Shown piece by piece: positions 6,915 through 13,230 of a stretch of DNA of 13,230 bases. Made by a program: the position numbers and the translations under genes. The stretch is from PGYR01 sp040264895. GTDB lineage: Bacteria > Bacteroidota > Ignavibacteria > Kapaibacteriales > UBA2268. Numbering within the stretch: position 1 is the first letter of the stretch; the number at the start of each line of letters is the position of its first letter. The DNA lies in NCBI GenBank assembly GCA_040264895.1, contig JBDQHL010000042.1, forward strand, positions 1 through 13,230. Reading direction: 5' to 3'. The notes under the pieces are model-generated. The model searched no databases. It was given only the letters and a program-made list of their open reading frames with translations, and had not been told where the DNA came from.

Positions 6915-7313
6915 TTGACTCTATATAATAGAATAATTAGCAATAAGAATTACAACAGTATTTACAGCAAAAATAGGTTGAAAAGCAACCTTAGAACAAA
7001 TGGCTTAGACCTTAATAAGGAAGTAATAGACGAAAATGGCTATACTTTTCTCGTTGAAGTAGCTGGCGATTCTATGATAAATGCTGGAATAAACTCTGGT
7101 GATAAAGTATTAGTAAATAGCAACTACCCTATCACTTCTGGAACTATAATAGTCGGTAGCTTGAACTCAAAACCATTCGTAAAACGAATTGTATTTTCAG
7201 ATAACAAGACTATTCTTCGCTCTGAAAATGAAGACTATGAAGACATAAGAATTATGGATATTGATGATTTTACAATCTGGGGTGCAGCTCGTAGGGTTAT
7301 AAAAGACTATTAA
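6915..7313 (+). CDS. Orphan UmuD-like S24/LexA-fold peptidase homologue
   Basis: The 132-residue protein matches the C-terminal S24 peptidase fold of UmuD. LDLNKEVI (31-38) corresponds to the IDLN-x-LLI start of the UmuD core. GDSMINAGINSGDKVLV (51-67) carries the nucleophile Ser53, and KPFVKRI (86-92) carries the general-base Lys90. The 37-residue Ser-Lys spacing equals that of E. coli UmuD (S60, K97). UmuD is normally cut by RecA-stimulated self-cleavage at Cys-Gly or Ala-Gly about 14 residues before IDLN; no such dipeptide is present in the short N-terminal arm. No umuC polymerase gene follows; a terminator does. The only usable initiator near the start is TTG at 6915, because an in-frame TGA lies at 6909. 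It may be a non-cleaved regulator-like relic or a UmuD acting in trans. Confidence 0.83.
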   Translation: MTLYNRIISNKNYNSIYSKNRLKSNLRTNGLDLNKEVIDENGYTFLVEVAGDSMINAGINSGDKVLVNSNYPITSGTIIVGSLNSKPFVKRIVFSDNKTILRSENEDYEDIRIMDIDDFTIWGAARRVIKDY

Positions 7314-7342
7314 TTCTACTCCCTTTTTAAAAATTATATTAG

Positions 7343-7375
7343 AATCACTTCTTATTATTAGGGAGTGATTTTTTT
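7343..7375 (+). terminator. Rho-independent terminator after the UmuD-like gene
   Basis: AATCACTTC (7343-7351) pairs with GGAGTGATT (7362-7370), a 9-bp stem with one G-U pair. The loop is 10 nt, and the stem runs straight into a run of seven T (7369-7375). It lies 30 nt after the stop codon at 7313 and closes the UmuD-like transcript. Confidence 0.87.
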
Positions 7376-7470
7376 GTATATTGTAGCTTAGACATTTATA
7401 ATTAAAGTATCTAATCTACATGAATATGATTTTTTAGTGGTTGGATAAACTGAATAGATAATGAATATAC

Positions 7471-7487
7471 TATTTGTACCACAAATA
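7471..7487. repeat. Perfect 7-bp hairpin with 3-nt loop
   Basis: TATTTGT (7471-7477) and ACAAATA (7481-7487) are perfect inverted repeats around ACC. No T-run follows, so it is not an obvious terminator. It lies in the gene-free stretch before the 150-residue cassette-like gene and could be an operator or chance AT-rich dyad. Confidence 0.5.
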
Positions 7488-7510
7488 TGGCTGCTTATAA
7501 TGATGTTTAG

Positions 7511-7533
7511 AAGAAATTTATTATAAATTTCTT
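7511..7533. repeat. Perfect 10-bp hairpin with 3-nt loop
   Basis: AAGAAATTTA (7511-7520) and TAAATTTCTT (7524-7533) form a perfect dyad around TTA. It lies 18 nt upstream of the inverted-repeat arm at 7551. The low G+C makes it weak as a terminator; a protein-binding or recombination role is possible but unproven. Confidence 0.6.
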
Positions 7534-7550
7534 AAGTTGATTATATATAA

Positions 7551-7566
7551 ATGTTGGACACAATTT
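7551..7566 (+). repeat. Left inverted-repeat arm of cassette-like unit (GTTRRRY-type core)
   Basis: ATGTTGGACACAATTT is the reverse complement of 8023-8038 at 15 of 16 positions, including the first 12 without mismatch. It contains GTTGGAC (7553-7559), which fits the integron attC/attI right-hand core consensus GTTRRRY. It ends 2 nt before the ATG of the enclosed gene. Confidence 0.72.
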
Positions 7567-7568
7567 AA

Positions 7569-8021
7569 ATGAAGACCATAGATCTTAGACATATTAAACT
7601 TGAAATTGACGTTGAGTCAACTAAAAAATTCTACAACAATCAGAAAGGATTTGTTTGCGAATGTCCAGATTGTACGAATTATGTAAATAACATATCTCAT
7701 TTACAAAAATCATTGGATGGACTTGATAAAGAAATTGGATTTGACCTACACAAAGATGTTGGACAAGGAATGGATGAATTAATGCCTCACGACAATGAGG
7801 ACAGTCATTTAGACGTGATACCTAATTACGTTATCGGAAAATGCTTCTTAGAGAACAAAGAATTAGGACTAATGTGGCCGAACACAAAACGGGTTGAGAA
7901 AAAGTTGACTGACGACCTTTCCCTGACAATAATAAACACTTCAGGAGACATTGAAATCAGTGACGCTGAAAATGTTTTGACTATTTGGCTTGAATACAAA
8001 ACTAAAATGAAAAAGAAATAA
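7569..8021 (+). CDS. Cysteine-motif protein of unknown function in a cassette-like unit
   Basis: The 150-residue product has no signal peptide or membrane segment and is probably cytoplasmic. It carries a compact CECPDC motif (Cys30, Cys32, Cys35) that could bind a metal or iron-sulfur cluster, with Cys92, His61, His74 and His80 as possible further ligands. Other notable stretches are GLDKEIGFDLHKDVGQGMDE (51-70), which looks like a conserved core, and a C-terminal IWLEYKTKMKKK. I believe similar short uncharacterised proteins exist in other bacteria but cannot verify this here and name no family. The gene is held between inverted-repeat arms that leave 2 nt before the start and 1 nt after the stop, so it should depend on an outside promoter. 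The tight fit, the unrelated neighbours and the nearby hairpins suggest it moved as a unit. Confidence 0.8.
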   Translation: MKTIDLRHIKLEIDVESTKKFYNNQKGFVCECPDCTNYVNNISHLQKSLDGLDKEIGFDLHKDVGQGMDELMPHDNEDSHLDVIPNYVIGKCFLENKELGLMWPNTKRVEKKLTDDLSLTIINTSGDIEISDAENVLTIWLEYKTKMKKK

Positions 8022-8022
8022 A

Positions 8023-8038
8023 AAACTGTGTCCAACAT
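8023..8038 (-). repeat. Right inverted-repeat arm of cassette-like unit (RYYYAAC-type core)
   Basis: AAACTGTGTCCAACAT mirrors the left arm at 7551-7566 and includes GTCCAAC (8030-8036), which fits the RYYYAAC core that opens an integron attC site at the 3' end of a gene cassette. It begins 1 nt after the stop codon of the enclosed gene. No matching GTTRRRY was found in the following 100 nt, so a complete attC cannot be drawn. Confidence 0.7.
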
Positions 8039-8123
8039 CGATTATATCAAATGCGAAATGACTGCTTAAAAATCTAGGTTTTAAAACTAATTAAATAAAA
8101 CTGGTTAATATACAAATACAATA

Positions 8124-8723
8124 ATGAAAATGAAATTTAAAGTAACTGGTATTTTCTATAATCAAAAAGGTTACAAGTTTAGAAAAGTATTAAATATCAG
8201 AAGAAAAGACACTAACTTGTCAAAACCTGAATTATTGGTTGTAATGATGAATCCTGGCAACTCTAGACCCGTTGATGATAGCTTTAATGAAAATAAAGAA
8301 GTGTTAGCATTACCAGATAAAACACAATACAGAATAATGGAAGTTATGTTAAATTGTGGTATTGATTATGCAAGAATACTTAATCTATCAGATATAAGAG
8401 AAACTAAAAGCAGTAAGTTATTAGATTTATTATCTGAATTAGATTCTAAAAACATCAACCATTCGATTTTTGATGAGAGTCGGAAAACAGATTTTGATAA
8501 TTATTATGAAGATGGAATTAAAACCATTTTTGCTTGGGGTGTCGATGATAGATTAAATCCTTTGGCTGTTGCAGCAATTAAGAGAATTGGTCTGAAAAAT
8601 AGCTTTGGAATCAATAAAAAGGGTAAAGAATTTGCTTTTTATCACCCTTTACCACAAAATTATATCAAACAAAAGGAATGGGTTGAATTAATAACCAAGC
8701 AGCTAACCCAACACCCCAAGTAA
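8124..8723 (+). CDS. DUF1643-like protein
   Basis: This 199-residue cytoplasmic protein follows the DUF1643 layout: LLVVMMNPGNSRPVDDS (37-53, compare the family's F-V-M-L-N-P-S-x-A-D), a middle tract with ARILNLSDIRET (83-94, compare V-x-N-L-F-x-L-R-x-T), FAWGVDD (136-142), and FYHPLPQN (172-179, compare H-P-L-Y-L). Members are widespread, often beside mobile or accessory genes, and their biochemical role is not established; some distant relationship to base-excision-type folds has been suspected but is not shown here. The ATG at 8124 is chosen as the first in-frame start; Met3 is an alternative. It follows the cassette-like unit by 85 nt and faces clpC, whose terminator fills the gap. No obvious promoter is visible in the AT-rich 102-nt leader. 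Confidence 0.75.
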   Translation: MKMKFKVTGIFYNQKGYKFRKVLNIRRKDTNLSKPELLVVMMNPGNSRPVDDSFNENKEVLALPDKTQYRIMEVMLNCGIDYARILNLSDIRETKSSKLLDLLSELDSKNINHSIFDESRKTDFDNYYEDGIKTIFAWGVDDRLNPLAVAAIKRIGLKNSFGINKKGKEFAFYHPLPQNYIKQKEWVELITKQLTQHPK

Positions 8724-8729
8724 ACACCC

Positions 8730-8760
8730 AAAAAAAAGGGCCACTCAAAAAGAGTAGCCC
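8730..8760 (-). terminator. Rho-independent terminator of clpC
   Basis: Read on the minus strand, GGGCTACTC, a 5-nt loop of T and GAGTGGCCC form a stem with one mismatch, followed by eight T (complement of the A-run 8730-8737). It lies 29 nt past the clpC stop. On the plus strand the hairpin is followed only by an AT-alternating stretch, so it would terminate the DUF1643-like transcript less well. Confidence 0.9.
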
Positions 8761-8788
8761 ATATATATAATACTATTTGAGTCAGAAA

Positions 8789-11368
8789 TTAGTTCTTGCT
8801 AATATCCTCATCTATGTTGATTTCGCTGTCCGTAGCTTCGTTTTGTTCTTCTAATTTTTGGTTCAGAAGTTCCTTCTCATCTACTTTCTCTTCACCACCT
8901 ATGAACAAGAATTTCAGTTTTTCATTCTTCTTGTCATACTGCACCTTAACAGTAGCACCGTGGAGTAAGTTGCCTTTCAATATCTCATCGGCTAACTCAT
9001 CTTCTACGTGTTTCTGCAATGCTCTTCGAAGAGGTCTAGCACCATATTTCTCGTCATATCCCTTATCAACTATGAAGTCTTTAGCATTCTCGCTAATCTC
9101 TAATTTCATATCGTGTAGTTTCATTCTATCTTGAATTTGTAGCAACTGAATATCGATAATCTCTTTTATGTCTTTCTTAGATAGTTTTCTGAATATGATA
9201 AAGTCATCTATTCTATTTATGAATTCTGGACTAAAGATAGTCTTAGTTGATTCCTCGATTGAGCTTTTAAGTTCATCATAGTCATCAACTGTATCTATAT
9301 CAGTAAATCCGATTCTACCGCCTGGTTTCAAGTCCTTAGTACCAGCGTTCGAAGTCATAATGATAATAGTATTCTTGAAATCAACTTTTCTGCCAAGTCC
9401 ATCAGTCAATATACCATCGTCAAATACTTGAAGTAGAATATTATAAACATCTGGGTGAGCCTTTTCAATCTCATCGAGTAATACTATTGAGTATGGCTTT
9501 CTTCTCACTTTCTCAGTAAGCTGACCACCCTCTTCGTATCCAACGTATCCCGGAGGTGCACCTACTAATCTCGATACAGAGAATTTCTCCATATACTCAC
9601 TCATATCTATTCTAATGATAGCATCTTCAGTGTCGAACATTGCCTTAGATAATGATTTAGCTAATTCAGTTTTACCTACACCAGTTGGACCTAAGAACAT
9701 AAATGAACCAATCGGTCTTTTCGGGTCTTTCAGTCCAGCTCTTGCTCTTCTGATTGCCTTAGCTAAGTGTACAATTGCCTGCTCTTGACCAACTACTGAT
9801 TCTTTCAGCTCGTCAGCAAGCGATAGCAATTTCTTCGATTCAGATTCAGCTACCCTACTTACTGGTACACCAGTCATCATAGAAACAACGTCTGATATAT
9901 CCGATTCTGACACTGGGAATACCAATTTATCAGCTTGTTTTTCCCAATCGTCCTTAGCAGTTGATAGCTCTTGTTGTTTAGTTTTTTCGAGATCTCTTAA
10001 TCTTGCAGCTTCTTCAAAATTCTGTCTTTTTACAACATCATTTTTCTGCTCATTAATCTTTTTGATTTCTTTTTCCAGATTAATAACACTAATCGGTACA
10101 TCAATATTTTCAAGATGCACCTTGGCACCAGCTTCATCGATTACATCGATTGCTTTATCAGGGAAATTCCTTTCCGAGATATATCTGTCAGCTAATCTGA
10201 CAGCATTTTCTATTGCGTCATCGGTATAAATAACATGGTGATGCTTTTCGTAAGCGTCTTTGATTTTATTTAATATCTTCAGTGTCTCGAGTGCTGAAGG
10301 TGGCTCAACCAAAATCTTTTGGAATCTACGCTCCAGTGCACCGTCTTTTTCAATATTCTCACGGAATTCATCGAGTGTGGTTGCTCCAATACATTGTATA
10401 TCACCCCGAGCTAAAGCTGGTTTGAACATATTTGAAGCATCAAGTGACCCCGAAGCTCCACCAGCACCAACTATAGTGTGAATCTCATCTATAAACAATA
10501 TCACATCGTCAGCTTTTTCCAACTCATTGATTACAGCTTTCATTCGCTCTTCGAATTGACCTCTGTACTTAGTACCAGCCACAAGCGAAGCAATATCGAG
10601 AGTAATTATTCTCTTCTCATACAAAGCACGCGATACCTTTTTCTGAACAATACGAAGGGCTAGCCCCTCTACTATAGCTGTTTTACCAACACCTGGTTCA
10701 CCAATTAGAACTGGATTGTTTTTCTTTCTTCTAGAAAGAACTTGAGAAAGTCTTTCGATTTCTTTTTGTCTACCTATCACTGGATCTAACTTTTTCTCAG
10801 CCGCCATTTTAGTCAAATCACGACCAAAGTTATCCAATACAGGAGTCTTTACTTTTTCTTTCTTTCTTGACTGAGCAGTTTTCTCACCCTTCTTCGGTAT
10901 ATACGAAGATTCTCCTTCGTCCGAAGGTGAGGCACCTTTAATTATCTTATCAAGCTCATCACGAACCAAATCATAACTCACGTTAAACTGGTCTAGTATC
11001 TGAGCCGCTATATTCTCCTCATCACGAAGAAGTGAGAGTAACAGATGCTCAGTACCAATTTTTTGAGATTTGTACAGTTTAGCTTCTAAATAAGTTATCT
11101 TCAATACTTTTTCTGCTTGCTTAGTCAGTGGTATATTACCAGAGGTAACTGTAGTTCCACTAGGCCTCACAGTCTCTTCTATACCTTTTTTTAATTTGAA
11201 CAGGTCAGCACCCAAATTCCTTAGAACCTTGACGGCAATACCTTCACCATCTCGAATGATTCCGAGGAGCAAATGCTCAGTGCCAATGTAATCATGGCCG
11301 AGTCTTAGGGCTTCTTCCCTACTCAACTTAATTACATCATTGACCCTACTTGAGAAATTTCCTTCCAT
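8789..11368 (-). CDS. clpC: ATP-dependent Clp protease ATP-binding subunit ClpC
   Basis: This is a Hsp100 unfoldase of about 859 residues that feeds substrates to the ClpP peptidase in the cytoplasm. In order, numbered from the ATG at 11368, it shows two Clp-N repeats (about 3-145, with RLGHDYIGTEHLLLGIIRDG and KIGTEHLLLSLLRDEENIA), AAA-1 with Walker A GEPGVGKT (223-230) and Walker B LFIDEIH, a UVR/middle domain (QNFEEAARLRDLE, about 449-461), and AAA-2 with Walker A GPTGVGKT (560-567) and Walker B VLLDEIEKAH. An IGF tripeptide (686-688) marks the ClpP-docking loop. A charged, acidic tail closes the protein. An upstream in-frame GTG at 11377 would add three residues (GTG-ATT-ATA-ATG); the ATG is preferred because relatives begin Met-Glu before the FSxRV motif. 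It is monocistronic, diverges from prfB, and ends in its own terminator. Confidence 0.97.
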   Translation of the reverse strand: MEGNFSSRVNDVIKLSREEALRLGHDYIGTEHLLLGIIRDGEGIAVKVLRNLGADLFKLKKGIEETVRPSGTTVTSGNIPLTKQAEKVLKITYLEAKLYKSQKIGTEHLLLSLLRDEENIAAQILDQFNVSYDLVRDELDKIIKGASPSDEGESSYIPKKGEKTAQSRKKEKVKTPVLDNFGRDLTKMAAEKKLDPVIGRQKEIERLSQVLSRRKKNNPVLIGEPGVGKTAIVEGLALRIVQKKVSRALYEKRIITLDIASLVAGTKYRGQFEERMKAVINELEKADDVILFIDEIHTIVGAGGASGSLDASNMFKPALARGDIQCIGATTLDEFRENIEKDGALERRFQKILVEPPSALETLKILNKIKDAYEKHHHVIYTDDAIENAVRLADRYISERNFPDKAIDVIDEAGAKVHLENIDVPISVINLEKEIKKINEQKNDVVKRQNFEEAARLRDLEKTKQQELSTAKDDWEKQADKLVFPVSESDISDVVSMMTGVPVSRVAESESKKLLSLADELKESVVGQEQAIVHLAKAIRRARAGLKDPKRPIGSFMFLGPTGVGKTELAKSLSKAMFDTEDAIIRIDMSEYMEKFSVSRLVGAPPGYVGYEEGGQLTEKVRRKPYSIVLLDEIEKAHPDVYNILLQVFDDGILTDGLGRKVDFKNTIIIMTSNAGTKDLKPGGRIGFTDIDTVDDYDELKSSIEESTKTIFSPEFINRIDDFIIFRKLSKKDIKEIIDIQLLQIQDRMKLHDMKLEISENAKDFIVDKGYDEKYGARPLRRALQKHVEDELADEILKGNLLHGATVKVQYDKKNEKLKFLFIGGEEKVDEKELLNQKLEEQNEATDSEINIDEDISKN

Positions 11369-11642
11369 TATAATCACCTAATTTTAATTCTCTTCTTACT
11401 TATAAAGACACTTTTATTAGAAAACAATTACATTTTTCTATGGTTAAATGTGTTTTGAATGCTTAAAGACGTGTTTTTATACTTATTATTTGCTGCTATA
11501 AATGTAATTTAAAACTAGAAGATAAGCTATTCAAATAATTAACTAAATAATATGCAATTAGTTTTCAACAGTACTTAGTTTTTTTAACACTCTTAAATCT
11601 GTTAAATTGCTTGTTAGTGCTTAACATATATACGAGAATTAC
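11369..11642. other. Divergent intergenic region between clpC and prfB
   Basis: This 274-nt AT-rich stretch must hold the promoters of both clpC and prfB. I found no exact TAnnTTTG box on either strand. TAAATCTG near 11593 is one base off on the prfB side, without a convincing -33 TTG. No CtsR-type operator, riboswitch or small gene is evident. Confidence 0.5.
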
Positions 11643-12741
11643 ATGTTTGATGTTCAAAAATCCGAATTAGCTAAAATACAAGAAAAGATAGAACAGCTTA
11701 GGAGGTACCTTTGACGTTGAGTCTAAGGAGAAAAAATTAAAGGAGTTAAAAGAGTTATCAGAGACACCTGACTTTTGGGATGATTCTGACAATGCAAGAA
11801 AAATAATGAAGAATCTGTCCGACAAAAAAGGCTGGATAGATACTTACTACTCAGCTATACAATCCGTAGGTGATACTGAAGCTATGGTTGCTTTGGCAGA
11901 CGAAATGGCTGATCAAAGTTTAGAGGAAGATATAGACAAGGAGCTCAATAAGGCGATTAAGAAAGTTAGTGAGCTTGAAATTATGAATATGCTTGCTGGA
12001 AAGGACGACAGTAGCAATGCTATTCTGACAGTTAACTCTGGTGCAGGTGGCACAGAGGCCTGCGACTGGGCTGAAATGCTACTTAGAATGTACTTAAGAT
12101 GGGCTGAGAGAAAAGGATTCACTACAAAGTTAATAGATGAACAAGAAGGCGAAGTTGCTGGGATTAAATCAGCTACTATTCAGATTGAAGGAAGTTTTGC
12201 TTACGGTTATTTAAAAGCAGAGAATGGGGTACATCGGTTGGTAAGAATTTCACCATTCGATTCAAATTCTCGTCGTCATACTTCTTTTGCAAGTGTCTAT
12301 ATTTATCCAGAGATAGAAGAAGATGTTGAGATAGAAATAAATCCGGCAGACGTGGAATTGGATACATTTAGAGCTGGTGGAAAAGGTGGTCAGAATGTAA
12401 ACAAAGTGGAAACAGCTGTAAGGTTAAAACACAAACCAAGCGGTATAGTCGTTTCTTGTCAAAAAGAGCGTTCACAATTACAGAATAGAGACCTAGCCAT
12501 GAAGATGTTGAAATCAGCTCTCTACAAGAAAAAAATGGAAGAAGAGGAAGCTGAGAAAGCAAAGATAGAGGGAGCAAAAAAGAAGATAGAATGGGGTAGT
12601 CAAATTAGATCTTATGTATTCCAACCCTATACGATGGTAAATGACGCGAGAGTTGAATATAAAACATCTGATATAACATCAGTTATGGATGGTGATTTGG
12701 ATGAATTAATAAAAGCAGTATTGCTAAGTGGAGAAATTTAA
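11643..12741 (+). CDS. prfB: Peptide chain release factor 2 (programmed +1 frameshift)
   Basis: RF2 releases finished peptides at TGA and TAA codons on the ribosome. Translation starts at ATG 11643, runs 23 codons to CTT (11709-11711), shifts +1 past the first T of the in-frame TGA (11712-11714), and resumes at GAC 11713. The joined product is 365 residues, the normal RF2 length. The recognition tripeptide SPF is at about 203-205 and the catalytic GGQ, within RAGGKGGQNVNK, at about 248-250, nearly the same positions as in E. coli. The Gln is the PrmC methylation site in characterised RF2. The N-terminal coiled domain contains the conserved TPDFWDD. A gene caller that ignores the shift would start at 11806 and lose 54 residues. 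The gene autoregulates: scarce RF2 slows termination at the internal TGA and favours the shift. A lipoprotein gene follows after 3 nt. Confidence 0.97.
11700..11715 (+). promoter_or_regulatory. RF2 programmed +1 frameshift site
   Basis: AGGAGG TAC CTT TGA C is the canonical arrangement: a Shine-Dalgarno-like AGGAGG three nt before the slippery CTT-T, and a TGA followed by C, the weakest stop context. The downstream +1 frame encodes conserved RF2 sequence, confirming use. Confidence 0.97.
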
Positions 12742-12744
12742 AAT

Positions 12745-13113
12745 ATGAATAAAGTTATTATGTATCTGAAGATAGCAGTTTTATCTACTATTATTTTTTT
12801 AGCAGGTTGCTCAGACCCTTATGATAAAAAGTTCAGTGCTTCTGGAGACAGCCCCTATTGGAGTTTAAATATTAGCCCAGAAAAGGACGTTTCTTTTAGT
12901 ATGAAAGGAATGGATAATGAAATAAAATTCAATATCGGTGAAGATAAATATATGGACTATCTTCATAAGCATACTCAAGATGGTATGTTATTTGAATACA
13001 ACATATTAGACAGAGAATGTCACAATTATGAAAGAGAAGATACTGAGACATATATGGTTATAATAAGGCTTGATGGTACAAAATATGTTGGTTGTGGCCA
13101 ATTCAGGGATTAA
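12745..13113 (+). CDS. COG3650-like small lipoprotein
   Basis: The 122-residue product has a lipoprotein signal ending FLAGC (Cys22) followed by Ser-Asp. The mature part begins KKFSASGDSPYWSLNI (28-43), close to the F-x-A-x-G-x-E-P-F-W opening of COG3650/META-like envelope proteins. It then has a DREC motif (89-92) and ends IIRLDGTKYVGCGQF (106-120), matching the family's closing strand with a Gly-Cys. Cys92 and Cys117 could form a disulfide, as expected outside the cytoplasm. The family's function is not established; some members have been linked to copper or heat-shock-type stress by annotation only. It starts 3 nt after prfB and is probably co-transcribed with it. Met6 is an alternative start but the first gives the longer, more basic n-region. 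Confidence 0.75.
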   Translation: MNKVIMYLKIAVLSTIIFLAGCSDPYDKKFSASGDSPYWSLNISPEKDVSFSMKGMDNEIKFNIGEDKYMDYLHKHTQDGMLFEYNILDRECHNYEREDTETYMVIIRLDGTKYVGCGQFRD

Positions 13114-13195
13114 AAAAATTATTTTCCTATTTTTTGAGACGTTTTAGCTGTTAATGTGTCTATAGATTATATAAGGAAAACTAACTCAAATATAT

Positions 13196-13230
13196 ATGAA
13201 GTATATTCTATTATTTTTAATTTCAATTAC
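13196..13230 (+). CDS. Start of an exported protein gene, cut by the window end
   Basis: An ATG at 13196 opens MKYILLFLISIT, the beginning of a Sec-type signal peptide, and the frame is still open at the last base. Only 11 complete codons are visible, so neither lipoprotein nor soluble status can be judged. It lies 82 nt after the preceding lipoprotein gene, with no clear terminator between them. Confidence 0.5.
   Translation, partial: MKYILLFLISI

Noticed and set aside
8796..9134. Serine- and phenylalanine-rich open frame opposite the 3' end of clpC
   Set aside because: It is a mirror of the charged clpC coding sequence on the other strand, with no family similarity or start signals; similar shadows occur opposite prfB and the first lipoprotein.
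9682..9688. Another GTTGGAC core inside clpC
   Set aside because: It lies in conserved coding sequence on the opposite strand and has no partner core; the 7-base consensus is degenerate and expected by chance.
11369..11377. GTG start of clpC three codons upstream
   Set aside because: Relatives begin Met-Glu before the FSxRV motif, which matches the ATG at 11368; the difference is only three residues.
11806..12741. A shorter release factor starting at the ATG at 11806
   Set aside because: Conserved RF2 sequence, including TPDFWDD, continues upstream to the frameshift site and to ATG 11643.
13128..13136. Possible promoter before the last partial gene
   Set aside because: TATTTTTTG has one base too many for TAnnTTTG, and no TTG sits at a proper -33 distance.

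Overview
The window looks like chromosomal DNA from an AT-rich member of the Bacteroidota (roughly one-third G+C by eye). The evidence is two matches to the Bacteroidota -7 promoter box (TAnnTTTG, here TATTTTTG), starts that mostly lack a Shine-Dalgarno sequence, TAA as the stop of nearly every gene, several short lipoproteins and Sec-exported proteins, and protein families common in that phylum. I could not assign a genus.

Layout. (1) Positions 20-1939 hold a tightly packed forward operon: a SlyD-like FKBP prolyl isomerase, a lipoprotein with the inorganic pyrophosphatase fold but several catalytic residues replaced, a small membrane protein, and a second lipoprotein that starts at TTG inside the preceding gene. 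(2) Positions 2012-3238 hold a group II PLP-dependent decarboxylase that is full length and in one frame but carries three internal stop codons. (3) Positions 3228-6709 hold a small secreted protein (minus), an SdpI-family membrane protein (plus), and a minus-strand pair of MBOAT O-acyltransferase and SGNH-hydrolase-like protein, probably for polysaccharide O-acylation at the envelope. (4) Positions 6915-8723 look accessory: an orphan UmuD-like S24 protein with no UmuC and no recognisable cleavage site, a strong terminator, two perfect AT-rich hairpins, a 150-aa cysteine-motif gene closely bracketed by 12-bp inverted repeats that fit integron core-site consensus, and a DUF1643-like gene. (5) Positions 8789-13230 are housekeeping: clpC on the minus strand with its own terminator, prfB (RF2) diverging from it with an intact programmed +1 frameshift site, a COG3650-like lipoprotein, and the first codons of another exported protein.

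How the parts fit. Regions 1 and 3 deal with envelope proteins and surface polymers. Region 5 deals with protein quality control and translation termination. Region 4 is the most likely place for acquired DNA. The best candidates for something undescribed are the inverted-repeat-bounded cassette at 7539-8053 and the pyrophosphatase-like lipoprotein in the FKBP operon. No complete new multi-gene defence or mobile system can be demonstrated. No rRNA, tRNA, CRISPR array or intact insertion sequence was seen.
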